The notes beneath the pieces were generated by a model. It was not told where the DNA came from. It worked only from the letters and a program-made list of their open reading frames with translations, and searched no databases. The position numbers and the translations under genes were made by a program. DNA of 64,000 nt from Serinibacter arcticus (GTDB lineage Bacteria; Actinomycetota; Actinomycetes; Actinomycetales; Beutenbergiaceae), in assembly GCF_003121705.1 (NCBI RefSeq), contig NZ_PYHR01000002.1, positions 3,782,001 to 3,846,000 of the forward strand. The letters run 5' to 3'. Below, in pieces: positions 1-8,315 of this stretch. How positions within the stretch are numbered: the first letter of the stretch is position 1; each line of letters opens with the position of its first letter.

Positions 1-643
1 GGATGCCCTTCGCCAGCCACGAGAGATCGCCCGCGTCGGTGTTCGTGGCGTGGACGCTCGTCCGTCCGGCGCCGTAGCGCACGATGGAGACCGAGGCCGG
101 GCTCACGTTGATGCGTTGGAACAGGTCGAGGTGCATGCCGAGCGCGTCGGCGAGGATCGACTTGATGATGTCGCCGTGGCTGACGGCGACCCACACGGCC
201 TCGGGCCCGTAGTTGGCCTCGACGGCTGCGTCGTGGCGACGGATCGCTGCCACCGAGCGCGCCTGCATGGCTGCCATGGACTCACCGTCGGGGAAGGTGA
301 CGGCCGAGGGCTGCGACTGCACCCGCGACCACAGGTCCTCGGCCGCGAGCTCGGACAACGGCCGGCCCTGCCACGCGCCGTAGTCGCACTCGACGAGGTC
401 GGGCTCCACCGGTACCTCCGGCCTGCCCACCTGGCGATCGATGATGTGCTGGGCGGTCTGCCGGCAACGCTCGAGCGGGCTCGACACCACGGCGACCAGG
501 GGGATGGCCGCGAGGCGTTCTCCGGTGAGGGTCGCCTGGTCGCGCCCGACCTCGTCCAAGTCGACGCCGGACGCCCGGCCAGCCAGCAGGCCGGTGGCGT
601 TCGCGGTGGTGCGGCCGTGCCGCACGAGGAGGACTGTCGCCAT
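1..643 (-). CDS. Histidine phosphatase / phosphoglycerate mutase-like protein (3' end outside window)
   Basis: The reverse strand read from the ATG at 643 opens with MATVLLVRHGRTTAN, the RHG phospho-histidine motif of the histidine phosphatase superfamily. The second catalytic histidine is seen in VAVSHGDIIKS near residue 155, and SSPLERCRQTA is the usual third motif. About 214 residues are present and the frame is open to the window edge, so the C-terminus is missing. The length and the SHGDII motif match the actinobacterial 'MSMEG_4193 family' phosphomutase-like proteins; the substrate is unknown. The gene is separated by 42 bp from the next minus-strand gene upstream (686-1084), with which it may be cotranscribed. 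Confidence 0.85.
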   Translation of the reverse strand, partial: MATVLLVRHGRTTANATGLLAGRASGVDLDEVGRDQATLTGERLAAIPLVAVVSSPLERCRQTAQHIIDRQVGRPEVPVEPDLVECDYGAWQGRPLSELAAEDLWSRVQSQPSAVTFPDGESMAAMQARSVAAIRRHDAAVEANYGPEAVWVAVSHGDIIKSILADALGMHLDLFQRINVSPASVSIVRYGAGRTSVHATNTDAGDLSWLAKGI

Positions 644-685
644 CTAGTCAGCCTAATGACCCGGGTGGTCCCGACCGTGGTCTGC

Positions 686-1084
686 CTAGCGCGCACGACG
701 GCGGGCGGCCATGACGCCGGCTCCAGCCGCCGCGACCAGGAAGGCGCTGCCGGCGACACCGGGGATGGTGGCGGCCCAGCTCTCCTCGGGAACGACGACG
801 CTGCTGGGGGTGTCCTTGCCGAACTCGCAGGAGGTGCCCAACGGCCACAGCGTCGTCTCGGTGTGGCGTGGGCTCTCGGGTGCGAAGCCGGGCGGAATCT
901 CGGACGAGGCGCAGAGCTGGCCCATGGTCGATCCGAGCGCGGGCCCGTAGGCAAGGGTCCAGGCCAGGACCAGCAGCGGGACGGCAGCGACAGCAAGGCA
1001 CACCGCAGCCCAGACGACGGGGTCATCGGTCGGCCGAGAGCGGTATCCCTCGGTGACCGTCCTCGCGCGCGGGAACCCGCTCAT
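686..1084 (-). CDS. Small two-helix membrane protein (132 aa), unknown function
   Basis: The protein begins MSGFPRARTVTEG and has two clear hydrophobic helices, around residues 23-46 and 107-127, with a loop of about 60 residues between them that carries two cysteines (QLCASS and SCEFG). It ends in an Arg-rich tail (ARRRAR), so both termini are probably cytoplasmic and the loop extracytoplasmic, where the cysteines could form a disulfide. The start overlaps the stop of the gene upstream (1081-1407) in an ATGA, showing translational coupling. The neighbour has the same two-helix, two-cysteine plan, so the pair may be distant paralogues. No family is recognised. Confidence 0.7.
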   Translation of the reverse strand: MSGFPRARTVTEGYRSRPTDDPVVWAAVCLAVAAVPLLVLAWTLAYGPALGSTMGQLCASSEIPPGFAPESPRHTETTLWPLGTSCEFGKDTPSSVVVPEESWAATIPGVAGSAFLVAAAGAGVMAARRRAR

Positions 1085-1407
1085 CCGTCACCTTCGCTCC
1101 GCCACCGCGGGTTGAGGCTGACGAAGGCCAGGACCAGCAGCAGTCCGGCGAAGCCCAGCGCCCCGTAGCCCGCACCGCGGCCGTCGAAGGCAAGGACGAG
1201 GTCGCCGACGCCGTCGGCGCAGAAGATCTGGAAGTTGCGGACCTCCATGGCCCCGGCCCAGTCCGGGACGACGTTCTGGCAGTGGTGGGTGTCGGAGAGT
1301 CGAGCCGTCCCGTAGGCCACCGCCAGGACCACGAGCGCCGCGCCGAGCACCAGCGCGAAGCCGAGAACCCCGCGGGCGGTCGAGACGCGCGACTGAGCTG
1401 CAGACAT
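1081..1407 (-). CDS. Small two-helix membrane protein (108 aa), unknown function
   Basis: I start this at the internal ATG at 1407 (MSAAQSRVSTARG) rather than at 1488. A TACTGT -10-like hexamer lies 7 nt upstream of that ATG (1415-1420, reverse strand), as expected of a leaderless actinobacterial transcript, and the longer N-terminus is not membrane-protein-like. Helices lie near residues 14-36 and 82-102. The loop carries two cysteines (HHCQN and FCADG). It overlaps the downstream gene by 4 bp and probably works with it. Function unknown. Confidence 0.65.
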   Translation of the reverse strand: MSAAQSRVSTARGVLGFALVLGAALVVLAVAYGTARLSDTHHCQNVVPDWAGAMEVRNFQIFCADGVGDLVLAFDGRGAGYGALGFAGLLLVLAFVSLNPRWRSEGDG

Positions 1408-1603
1408 GTCGATGACAGTAGGAGTCACTGTGAGAGATTGCCGGCCGTGCCACCGGCTGCTGTGCGGACCCACCCATTCCCTCCACAACGTGAAGCCCGG
1501 GCACGTCGGGGCAATCCTGGCTGGGCTGTGTCACCGGTCGGGTCCCTTCGGCACGCGCGGTGCTGCGGTGGCGGAGCAGCGCCGAGTCGGTCACGCTGGG
1601 CGG

Positions 1604-2065
1604 GTGAGAACGCCACACAGCCGTCACCTGGGCGCAGGCCTGGCACTGCTCGTGCTGAGCGGATTGGGCCTGGCGGCGTGTGCCTCGACGTCCGAGGGGC
1701 AGGCGCCGGACGACGTGGTGTGTCCAGCCATCGGCTGGTTCAACACGCTGACGGTGACGTTGGAAGGCGACAGCGCCGGGGTCGATGACATGAAGCTGTG
1801 CCTCGGCGAGGACTGCTACCCCAAGGACGAGCCCGCCACGGACGGGTCCGACCTCGCCGACTCCGTCGGGGTCGAACGCGAGGCGACCCGGAGTCGATGG
1901 ACCTTCGCCCTGATGTCACACGCCCCTGACGAGGTGACCGTCCGCACCTACGACGCCAGCGGCACGATGCTGACCGACGACCTCGTGGCGCCGGGGTGGC
2001 GGCGCACCGGCGGCAGCGAAGAATGCGGCGGGCCTCACTTCGGGCGAGCCACCGTCCGGCTCTAG
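1604..2065 (+). CDS. Putative lipoprotein (153 aa), unknown function
   Basis: The GTG at 1604 gives a textbook lipoprotein signal: RTPHSRH, then a hydrophobic stretch, then the lipobox LAAC with the lipidated Cys at residue 26. The open frame extends further upstream (to 1406) but that part is not signal-like. The mature part is about 128 residues, acidic, with four further cysteines (VVCPAIGW, KLCLGEDCYP, EECGGP), so it is probably disulfide-bonded outside the membrane. No family is recognised. A 41-residue membrane protein follows 13 bp downstream and may be cotranscribed. Confidence 0.7.
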   Translation: MRTPHSRHLGAGLALLVLSGLGLAACASTSEGQAPDDVVCPAIGWFNTLTVTLEGDSAGVDDMKLCLGEDCYPKDEPATDGSDLADSVGVEREATRSRWTFALMSHAPDEVTVRTYDASGTMLTDDLVAPGWRRTGGSEECGGPHFGRATVRL

Positions 2066-2078
2066 CGGGAGACGAGCG

Positions 2079-2204
2079 ATGAATCAGCCCTGGTACAAGG
2101 ACCTTCCGGCGAAGGTCCTTCTTCTGGTTGTCGTGGTCGGTCTCGGTCTCTTCGTCTACACGGGCATCGCCATCCTGGTCAGAACGTTGTTCGGCCTGTT
2201 CTGA
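2079..2204 (+). CDS. Single-pass membrane miniprotein (41 aa)
   Basis: A short frame starts at the ATG at 2079, preceded by GGGAG at 2067-2071 (7-nt spacing). The product begins MNQPWYKDLPAKV, followed by an unbroken hydrophobic segment of valines, leucines and glycines (about residues 14-35), and ends LVRTLFGLF. It starts 13 bp after the lipoprotein gene, which suggests one transcript. The good Shine-Dalgarno, the sharp membrane segment and the tight spacing make it more than a chance frame, but no homologue is recognised and the function is unknown. Confidence 0.5.
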   Translation: MNQPWYKDLPAKVLLLVVVVGLGLFVYTGIAILVRTLFGLF

Positions 2205-2302
2205 CTGTGAGTTGGTCACCACGTCAGCGTGCGAGCCGGTGAACGACATCGGCTAGCAACGGGTGGGAACGTCGCTGAACACCGCGATCACGGTGCTGCC
2301 TG

Positions 2303-2874
2303 CTACGCCCGAGGGATCGGGGGAGGACCTCCATCCGGCGCCCCTGAAACCTCGCATCGGTCACGGCGCGCCCGGCGCCACGGTCCGCTCGCGAACACCG
2401 GCGGACCGAGGAGGAGCACCAGCAGGACGGTCACCCCGAGAACGGCGCCGCGTCGGTCCTCGCCCTGGACGAGCTCCTCGGGGATCCGCGGATCGCGCAT
2501 CGCATCAGCCAGGGGGATCCCGATGACGGCGGCCACGAACACGAGCGCCGGCAGGATCATCGCCACGAGGAGAGATCCGCGCCACAGCCCACCGCGGCGC
2601 TGGGCCCAGGTCAGGGGCTGCAGCGCCCGACGCACGAGCAACCGGTCGACCGTGACGTAGAAGGCGGTCAGCCCGGTGCCGAGGACGAGCAGCAGCATCC
2701 CGGGAAACGCGAGCGCACCGAGGGGTGGGGAACAGCGGGTGCAGTCGGCGTCGCCCCGAGCATGGCCGTCCCCTGCACGACGGCGACGACCGTGATCGAC
2801 GCCAGAGCGCCGACGAAGGCGGCGATCGCGAACGGTGCGTACGGGTAGCGCCGGAACGCGGGCGGGGTTCTCAC
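2303..2874 (-). CDS. Multi-helix membrane protein, frame broken by one missing base
   Basis: Two overlapping minus-strand frames join into one sensible membrane protein. The N-terminal part (GTG at 2874, RTPPAFRRYPYAP, helix near residues 14-37) is in one frame. The remainder, with helices around GMLLLVLGTGLTAFYVTV, SLLVAMILPALVFVAAV and GVTVLLVLLLGPPVFA, is in another. Adding one base to the G4 run at 2722-2725 fuses them as PAVPHPLGALAFPG. The span is 572 bp (2 modulo 3), as expected for one lost base. The start is uncertain because the GGGGAGG Shine-Dalgarno overlaps the GTG. With the base restored it is about 190 residues with four helices; function unknown. Confidence 0.55.
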
Positions 2875-3007
2875 CTCCCCATCGTGACCACGACGGCGGC
2901 GCGGTGCACCGCGACCGCCGCGCTGCCACGACATCGGTCCAGCACGTTCACCGCACCGCCACAGCGTTCCGACCGCGAGGCCCGCGCCGGTCGTCGCGAC
3001 CGTTCGG

Positions 3008-4258
3008 TCAGCCGCCGAGCGCCGCCAACCGGGCACTCCCCGGTGCGAGCGCCCGCGCGACAGTCACGGCCGACCGCACCGCGCTCTCGTGCGAATCCGC
3101 ACCCGCCGTGTAGGGGCCGGCGAGCCACACCCCGCCGCCGCCCTGCACCTCCGCCAGCCGTCGTTGCGCGTCGAAGTAGGTGGGCGTGACCTTGCCGTGC
3201 TCGTACGTCACGACAGGGTGGAGCGGCTCCGGCAGCTTCTCGGCGAACGTCACCCAGCTGCGGAAGACGTCGTGGCTGTGGCCGGGTCCCCACACGGTGT
3301 TCTGCGCGTGCGCGCCGTCCCACCGCACGTTGACCACGGACCACGCCGATCGGTCCGCGGGCATCAGCCGGGTGTCGCCGTGGACCGCGATCCTGGTGTC
3401 GACGTACTCGAACCGTGCGAGCTGCGCCCGCATCTCCTCGAGTCCGTCCAGCGGTCCGAGCAGCGCGAGCGCCTGCCGCGCGTTGGTGGCGACGACGACG
3501 CGGTCGACCGTGTGCGACCCGCCCGAGGAGTCGTGGACCACGAGGTCGCCCCCGTGGCGCTCGACGCGCTCCACGCCCACCCCCGTGCGGACGTCGGCGC
3601 GTTGGACGTCCCGCGCCAGCGCGTCCACGTACGTGCGGAGCCCGCCCTCGAGCGCCACCTGCCGCGGAGGCCGCAACCCGCCCGCGGCCGCCCCCGCGAG
3701 GTAATGCAGCGTGTTGAACGCCGCGAAGCCCTGCAGCTCCTCCGGTTCCACGCACCAGAACGAGAGGAGCAGCGGGTGGAGGAAGCGATCGACGAACGCC
3801 GCGGGGAGGCGCTGCGCCTCGATGTACTCGCGCGTCGTCGTCGTGGTGTCGTTGCTGGCGAGAAAACGGGGGACACCGGCGAGGAATCGGCGGAACCGGA
3901 TCACGTCGGCCAGAGCGCGGGGCGTCAGCGAGCGCCGGACGGGGCCGCCGCGCCAGGGCGGCAGCGCGACCGTGCTCCCCGTCGCCGTCGTGGTGAGCGA
4001 CATCGTGGCGGGATACGGCGTCCGCTCGAGATGGAGCGCGTCGAGCAGGCGGTTGAGGACCGCATAGGTGGGTCCCGTGCCGAAGAACTGGAAGCCCGCC
4101 TCCACCGGCACCCGCGCGCCGTCGACCTCGACCTCGATCGTGTGGGCGTGGCCGCCCAGCCGGACGTCGCGCTCGAGGAGCACGACGTCGTGCTCCTGCT
4201 CGAGCAGCCAGGCCGCCGTCAGACCCGCGCCGCCGGCACCGATGATCGCGATTCGCAT
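3008..4258 (-). CDS. FAD-dependent amine-oxidase-like oxidoreductase
   Basis: From the ATG at 4258 the protein (416 aa) begins MRIAIIGAGGAGLTAAWLL, a Rossmann dinucleotide-binding fold with GxGxxG at residues 7-12, followed by LLERDVRLGGHAHT, the usual FAD ribose/pyrophosphate-binding strand. The C-terminal GVWLAGPYTAGADSHESAV is the second FAD contact of the flavin amine oxidase family. It resembles the COG2907-type 'NAD/FAD-binding' proteins of actinobacteria whose substrate is unknown. GGAGAACG immediately upstream is the Shine-Dalgarno; the longer start at 4291 lacks the Rossmann motif at its N-terminus and was rejected. It is divergent from the gene at 4366. Acting alone in the neighbourhood, its pathway cannot be inferred. 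Confidence 0.8.
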   Translation of the reverse strand: MRIAIIGAGGAGLTAAWLLEQEHDVVLLERDVRLGGHAHTIEVEVDGARVPVEAGFQFFGTGPTYAVLNRLLDALHLERTPYPATMSLTTTATGSTVALPPWRGGPVRRSLTPRALADVIRFRRFLAGVPRFLASNDTTTTTREYIEAQRLPAAFVDRFLHPLLLSFWCVEPEELQGFAAFNTLHYLAGAAAGGLRPPRQVALEGGLRTYVDALARDVQRADVRTGVGVERVERHGGDLVVHDSSGGSHTVDRVVVATNARQALALLGPLDGLEEMRAQLARFEYVDTRIAVHGDTRLMPADRSAWSVVNVRWDGAHAQNTVWGPGHSHDVFRSWVTFAEKLPEPLHPVVTYEHGKVTPTYFDAQRRLAEVQGGGGVWLAGPYTAGADSHESAVRSAVTVARALAPGSARLAALGG

Positions 4259-4365
4259 CGTTCTCCGATCCCGGGCGCGCCTCGAGCCCATCCTTCCCGC
4301 AGTCGTCGAACCCGCGGTTCCGGGACTCGACGTGTGCCGGTGAGGGCCCCGGTAGCGTTCTGGGC

Positions 4366-5436
4366 ATGACGGACGTGAGCGCGACGAACGCCGCGGAGCA
4401 GCGGGTGCAGCAGTTCATGGTCGAGTTCGAGGGGCAGTGGCGGCTCGCGGCCCCGGCCTTCGAGGAGCGCGGAAGCAAGCGGGCGGCATTCGAGGCCTGG
4501 CGTGCGCTGATGGACGAGACTCGGCGGCGCCACTTCACCGACGACACCGCCGTCGACCTCGGCCAGTCCTTCGGCAGTCCCGCCGAGTACGGCCCCGCGT
4601 CGTCGACGTTCCTGCGGTCGGAGCGGCAGGGCGACGCCGTCCACGTGCTCACGCGCGGGACGTCCGGCCTCAGGCGCTTCCGCGACCACACCCTCCGGCA
4701 GCAGGGCGGGGAGTGGCGGATCGCGTCGATCGCCTCCCACCCTCGTGACCCCGTCGAACGGTTCGTCGACGAGCAGACCGTGGCGGTGTCCCTGGGCCAG
4801 GTCGCGGAGGACGCGCCCCTCGGCTCGATCTCCGACGAGCAGGCGCAGCTGGACGAGACCCTCAACTTCACCGAGCGCGTCGTCGTCCGTCCGCGCGACG
4901 GCGAGACGACGCGCACCGAGGTCTCGGAGGTCGGCACGCTCGTCACGAGCACCGGGGTTCTGGCCGTCCTGGACTTCGGCTACGGCAACGACGACGCCCG
5001 GCCGCTCGCCCGCACCGTCGCCCCGGGGACGTACCCGATCGACCGCGTGACCGGGTTCGGGCGCAACGCCGCGGTGCGGGTGCGTTTCAGCGACCGGGTC
5101 CCCGTGTCGTGGCACCCGGCGTCGCTCCCGGCGGGCGGACACGTGATCGGCGTCGACGCCGGCTGCGGCTGCATCGTCGACCACGTCGCCTACGCGGCCA
5201 TGACCCGGCGTGACAAGGCGGCGGTCTACGACCGGTTCACGACGGCGGCGCGCCCCGCCGTCCTGGAGGTCCCGCTCGGAGCGACGGACCTCGGGATTGC
5301 CTTCGACACCGGGTACGGCGACGGCAGCTACCCCGTCTACTGGGGCGTGGACGAGCAGGGTCGGACGGCCCAGCTCGTCGTCGACTGCATGGTGCTCGTG
5401 GCGCAGGACGACGACGGCGTGCTGACGCACCTGTAG
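4366..5436 (+). CDS. Two-domain DUF4241 protein with NTF2-like N-terminus, immunity-like
   Basis: 356 residues. The C-terminal half (about 170-356) carries the features I associate with DUF4241: LPAGGHVIGVDAGCGC in the middle and GDGSYPVYWGVDEQGRTAQ near the end. The N-terminal 130 residues, with HVLTRGTSGLRRFRDHTLR and EWRIASIASH, look like an NTF2-fold domain of the type used as immunity proteins. Both domains are known from polymorphic-toxin immunity loci, so an immunity or toxin-neutralising role is plausible but not shown; no toxin gene is adjacent. A TAGCGT hexamer at 4353-4358 lies 7 nt before the ATG, suggesting leaderless transcription. Confidence 0.65.
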   Translation: MTDVSATNAAEQRVQQFMVEFEGQWRLAAPAFEERGSKRAAFEAWRALMDETRRRHFTDDTAVDLGQSFGSPAEYGPASSTFLRSERQGDAVHVLTRGTSGLRRFRDHTLRQQGGEWRIASIASHPRDPVERFVDEQTVAVSLGQVAEDAPLGSISDEQAQLDETLNFTERVVVRPRDGETTRTEVSEVGTLVTSTGVLAVLDFGYGNDDARPLARTVAPGTYPIDRVTGFGRNAAVRVRFSDRVPVSWHPASLPAGGHVIGVDAGCGCIVDHVAYAAMTRRDKAAVYDRFTTAARPAVLEVPLGATDLGIAFDTGYGDGSYPVYWGVDEQGRTAQLVVDCMVLVAQDDDGVLTHL

Positions 5437-5496
5437 GCACGCGGCGAGCGGACCGTTCCGGGCCCCATGCCCGCGACAGGACTACTGTCACGGCGC

Positions 5497-6216
5497 ATGG
5501 ACATGCTGACGGGCAAGCAGATCGCCGATGCCGATCTCACCGACTGGCGCAAGCTCGCCCAGGGACTCCACGCCCGGTTCCTGATCGAGGACTTCGGCGC
5601 CGGGGTGCGTCTCCTCGAGGCCGTGGCGGAGGCGGGTGACGAGCTCGGTCACCACCCGACCGTCGCGATGGGCGGCGCTCATCTCGACCTCACGCTGGTC
5701 TCCGACGACGCGGTCTACCGCGACGCCTCGGGCACCGAGCACGTCGTGGGATGGGTGACGCAGAAGGACGTCGACCTCGCGCGGCGGATCAGCGCGCTTG
5801 CCGCCGGCCACGGGATCGAGGCCGATCCCGCCTCGGTCAGCGACCTGGAGCTGGGCCTCCACACGGCGAGCTCGGCGGTCATCGCTCCGTTCTGGGCCGT
5901 GCTGCTGACCGGGGGCGCGGACGCGCAGGGCCGGGGGACCCCCAGCGACGAGGTCAGGGACGCCACCGGGCGGGTGCCGAACCTGTGGTTCGACGACGCC
6001 GCCCCCGACGCCGATCGCGCCGCGACGCCGGGCCACCGGTTCCTCCTGGAGATCTACCTGCCGGCCGAGGTCAGGGACGAGCGGATCGCCGCGGCCGTCG
6101 CTGCGGGCGGGCGCGTCGTCGACGACAGCGCCGTGCCGTCGCTCACCGTGCTCGCGGACCAGGACGGCAACCAGGTCGTCGTGTGCGTGGACACGTCCGC
6201 CGTGGCGTCGGCCTGA
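5497..6216 (+). CDS. 4a-hydroxytetrahydrobiopterin dehydratase fused to a VOC-like domain
   Basis: Residues 1-100 form a pterin-4a-carbinolamine dehydratase domain: LTGKQIADADLTDWRKL, then the active-site motif GDELGHHPTV and LDLTLVSDD, with the helical VTQKDVDLARRIS ending the fold. Residues about 115-239 form a glyoxalase/VOC-like domain (FWAVLLTG, NLWFDD, RFLLEIYLP, LADQDGNQVVVC). This fusion occurs in actinobacteria, where the dehydratase probably recycles oxidised pterin or detoxifies a pterin side product; the VOC part has no assigned substrate. I use the ATG at 5497, 8 nt after TACTGT (5483-5488); the ATG at 5467 adds ten unconserved residues. Confidence 0.8.
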   Translation: MDMLTGKQIADADLTDWRKLAQGLHARFLIEDFGAGVRLLEAVAEAGDELGHHPTVAMGGAHLDLTLVSDDAVYRDASGTEHVVGWVTQKDVDLARRISALAAGHGIEADPASVSDLELGLHTASSAVIAPFWAVLLTGGADAQGRGTPSDEVRDATGRVPNLWFDDAAPDADRAATPGHRFLLEIYLPAEVRDERIAAAVAAGGRVVDDSAVPSLTVLADQDGNQVVVCVDTSAVASA

Positions 6217-6290
6217 GCTCGTCGTCGACCTGGACGGGAACGTCGCCCGGGGCCCGGCGTCGCCTGCGACCCCCGGCCCACGGCGGCACG

Positions 6291-7502
6291 CTACCGACGG
6301 GTCAGCGCGTGCGGGTAGGCGGCCTCGCGCCCCTGGAAGGTGAGGATGCGCGGGTTGGCCACCACGCCGTCCTGGATCTCGATCGCCCGGGAGAGCGTGG
6401 CGTCGGCGGCCCACGCCGTCGGGCCCTCGAGGACGGTCCGCAGGAACGGCAGGATCGCCTCGCTGATCTCCCAGGTGGCCGAGTTCCACAGGTACGACGG
6501 CGTGTGGTCGACGGCGTAGTAGTGGACGCCCCCACCGACCGTGAACATCGGCTTCTCGAACGTGGTGGGGGCCGCCCACTCGAAGCCCATGCCCTCGTCG
6601 CACGAGACGTCGACGACGAGGCTGCCCGGGGCGAAGCCTGCGAGGTCCTCGGTGCGCAGGTAGGTCAGCGGTGCCTCGACGTCCTGGAGCGTGCAGTTGA
6701 CCACGATGTCGTGCGCCGCGAGGAAGTCCGGGAGCAGGACGTCGCCGTCGGGGGTGGAGACCTTGCTCAGGTGGGTCGGCCCGCCGTCGGTGTCGAGCTG
6801 GGTCATCTGGGCGGAGTGGATGGGGGAGCCCACCGCCGCGACGTCGCGCTGGGTCAGCACCTGGACGTCGTGCACGCCGTGCGCCTTGAGCGCCGTGACG
6901 GCGCCGCGCGCCGTCGCGCCGAACCCGATGACGACGGCGGAGAGCCGGGGCCCGTAGTCACCCGTCGACCCGACCAGGCGCAGGGCGTGGATCACCGAGC
7001 AGTAGCCGGCGAGCTCGTTGTTCTTGTGGAACACGTGCAGGCTGAAGCGACCTTTCTTCGTCCAGTGGTTCATGGCCTCGAAGGCGATGAGGGTGAGCCG
7101 GTGGTCGATCGCCGTCTGCGTCATGGCAGCGTCCTGGACGCAGTGCGGCCAGCCCCACAGCACCCGTCCGGCCGGGATCTCGACGACGTCAGCGGCCTGC
7201 GGCTTGGGGAGCAGGAGGACGTCGGCGGCGGCGATCACCTCGGCGCGCTCCGCGACCCGGCCCACGCGGGCCTCGAGGTAGCCCGGCTCGACCTGGAAGT
7301 CCGAGCCGTACCCGTGCTCGACGATCATCCGCGCGCGGATGTCGGGGTCGATCCGGTCCAGGTGGTGGGGGTGGATCGGGAGGCGCTGCTCGTTCTCCAT
7401 CGAGGAGCGTGCGAGCAGTCCGAGCGTGAGCAGGGGTCGCGGTGAGTCGTTGGCCCCCGACGTCGACGTCGGAGCGGGGGAGGGTGCAGCGGTGCCGGTC
7501 AT
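6291..7502 (-). CDS. N5-(carboxyethyl)ornithine synthase-like NAD(P) oxidoreductase
   Basis: 403 residues of the alanine dehydrogenase / pyridine nucleotide transhydrogenase superfamily. The N-terminal domain has LGLLARSSMENEQRLPIHP and GWPHCVQD. The Rossmann segment is SAVVIGFGATARGAVTALK, followed by NCTLQDVEAPLTY and VVDVSCDEGMGFEW. The full-length match is to bacterial N5-(carboxyethyl)ornithine synthase, which condenses pyruvate with ornithine (or lysine) reductively; a true alanine dehydrogenase would differ. I favour the ATG at 7502, which has GGGAG 5 nt upstream; an ATG at 7517 is the alternative. The enzyme stands alone, so its role (opine-like metabolism or siderophore precursor) is open. 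Confidence 0.75.
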   Translation of the reverse strand: MTGTAAPSPAPTSTSGANDSPRPLLTLGLLARSSMENEQRLPIHPHHLDRIDPDIRARMIVEHGYGSDFQVEPGYLEARVGRVAERAEVIAAADVLLLPKPQAADVVEIPAGRVLWGWPHCVQDAAMTQTAIDHRLTLIAFEAMNHWTKKGRFSLHVFHKNNELAGYCSVIHALRLVGSTGDYGPRLSAVVIGFGATARGAVTALKAHGVHDVQVLTQRDVAAVGSPIHSAQMTQLDTDGGPTHLSKVSTPDGDVLLPDFLAAHDIVVNCTLQDVEAPLTYLRTEDLAGFAPGSLVVDVSCDEGMGFEWAAPTTFEKPMFTVGGGVHYYAVDHTPSYLWNSATWEISEAILPFLRTVLEGPTAWAADATLSRAIEIQDGVVANPRILTFQGREAAYPHALTRR

Positions 7503-7608
7503 CCGGGCTCCCGTCATTGGGGAACCTAGGTCAGCTCCTGGCGCGACTGTACGCGGGTGGGGCGACGGGGCAGTTCCGGGACGACCGGTCCGTGTGTGGT
7601 CGGAGGTG

Positions 7609-8301
7609 TCAGCTGGTTCCAGCCACGTAGTTCTCGATCCGGCGGTTTCGAGCCCGGATGAACTCGTTGCTCGATCGGACGTAGGCGAGGTACTCGTCCA
7701 CGGTCCGGGGCACCGCGGGTGTCCGGAAGTCGTCGAACGGGTGCATGAACGCGACCTGTCGACTCTCGGCGTGGACGAGATCGTCCAGGAGGAAGAACTC
7801 CGTGTAGGCGTCGAAGGTCTCGAACAGGTCGAAGAATCGTGCGTAGCGGAGGAGTGCGTCCGTCAACGGACTGGTCCCTCCGGCGTAGTGACGTCGGATG
7901 CACTCGAGGGTCAGATCGAACCGGTCGGCGATGCGTGGATGGAATCCGCGAGCTCCGTTGATCGTCGCCTTGCCGTCGATCTTGTCACCGGGGAACACCA
8001 CGGCGCTTCCTATCGTGTAGCCGAGGTTCTCGGGACGATCGTCCGGGGCGATCCGCTGGATCACACGCCAGGCGCGACCGAGGAGGTTGGTGGTGATCGC
8101 GTCGCTCGACAGGAAGAACGTGCCGCGACCTGAGCGGTGGCTCAGGTAGCCCCTGGGCTCGGGGGTGAGAGTGAACGGATCGCCGTTCGGCAACGGCTTG
8201 CTCCACAGGAGCTGGTGGTACCGGCGGAGAGTCGGGCTGTGGGCGTCGGCGTCCTTGCCCGATGGCGTGTCGGAGTGGAACTCGAAGGCGGTGTCGATCA
8301 C
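7609..8301 (-). CDS. DUF6994-like protein (230 aa), possible immunity-type protein
   Basis: The GTG at 8301 is preceded by GGAGGAA at good spacing and gives a 230-residue soluble protein beginning VIDTAFEFHSDTPSGKDAD. Conserved-looking blocks include SPTLRRYHQLLWSKPLP, YLSHRSGRGTFFLSSDAI, GYTIGSAVVFPG and TINGARGFHPRI. I recognise these as the pattern of the uncharacterised DUF6994 family (from memory, not verified). It follows the SMI1/KNR4-type gene by 14 bp on the same strand, so the two are an operon. The company of other immunity-like genes suggests, without proof, a similar role. The longer frame upstream of 8301 lies in the other gene's shadow. Confidence 0.6.
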   Translation of the reverse strand: MIDTAFEFHSDTPSGKDADAHSPTLRRYHQLLWSKPLPNGDPFTLTPEPRGYLSHRSGRGTFFLSSDAITTNLLGRAWRVIQRIAPDDRPENLGYTIGSAVVFPGDKIDGKATINGARGFHPRIADRFDLTLECIRRHYAGGTSPLTDALLRYARFFDLFETFDAYTEFFLLDDLVHAESRQVAFMHPFDDFRTPAVPRTVDEYLAYVRSSNEFIRARNRRIENYVAGTS

Positions 8302-8315
8302 GGCTTCCTCCAACC

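Noticed and set aside
3089-4369. Long plus-strand frames opposite the FAD oxidoreductase, and similar long frames opposite GH36, GH2, accA, FtsX and AccD genes
   Set aside because: They are antisense shadows created by high GC third positions; the Arg/Ala/Pro-heavy composition and lack of motifs show no real protein.
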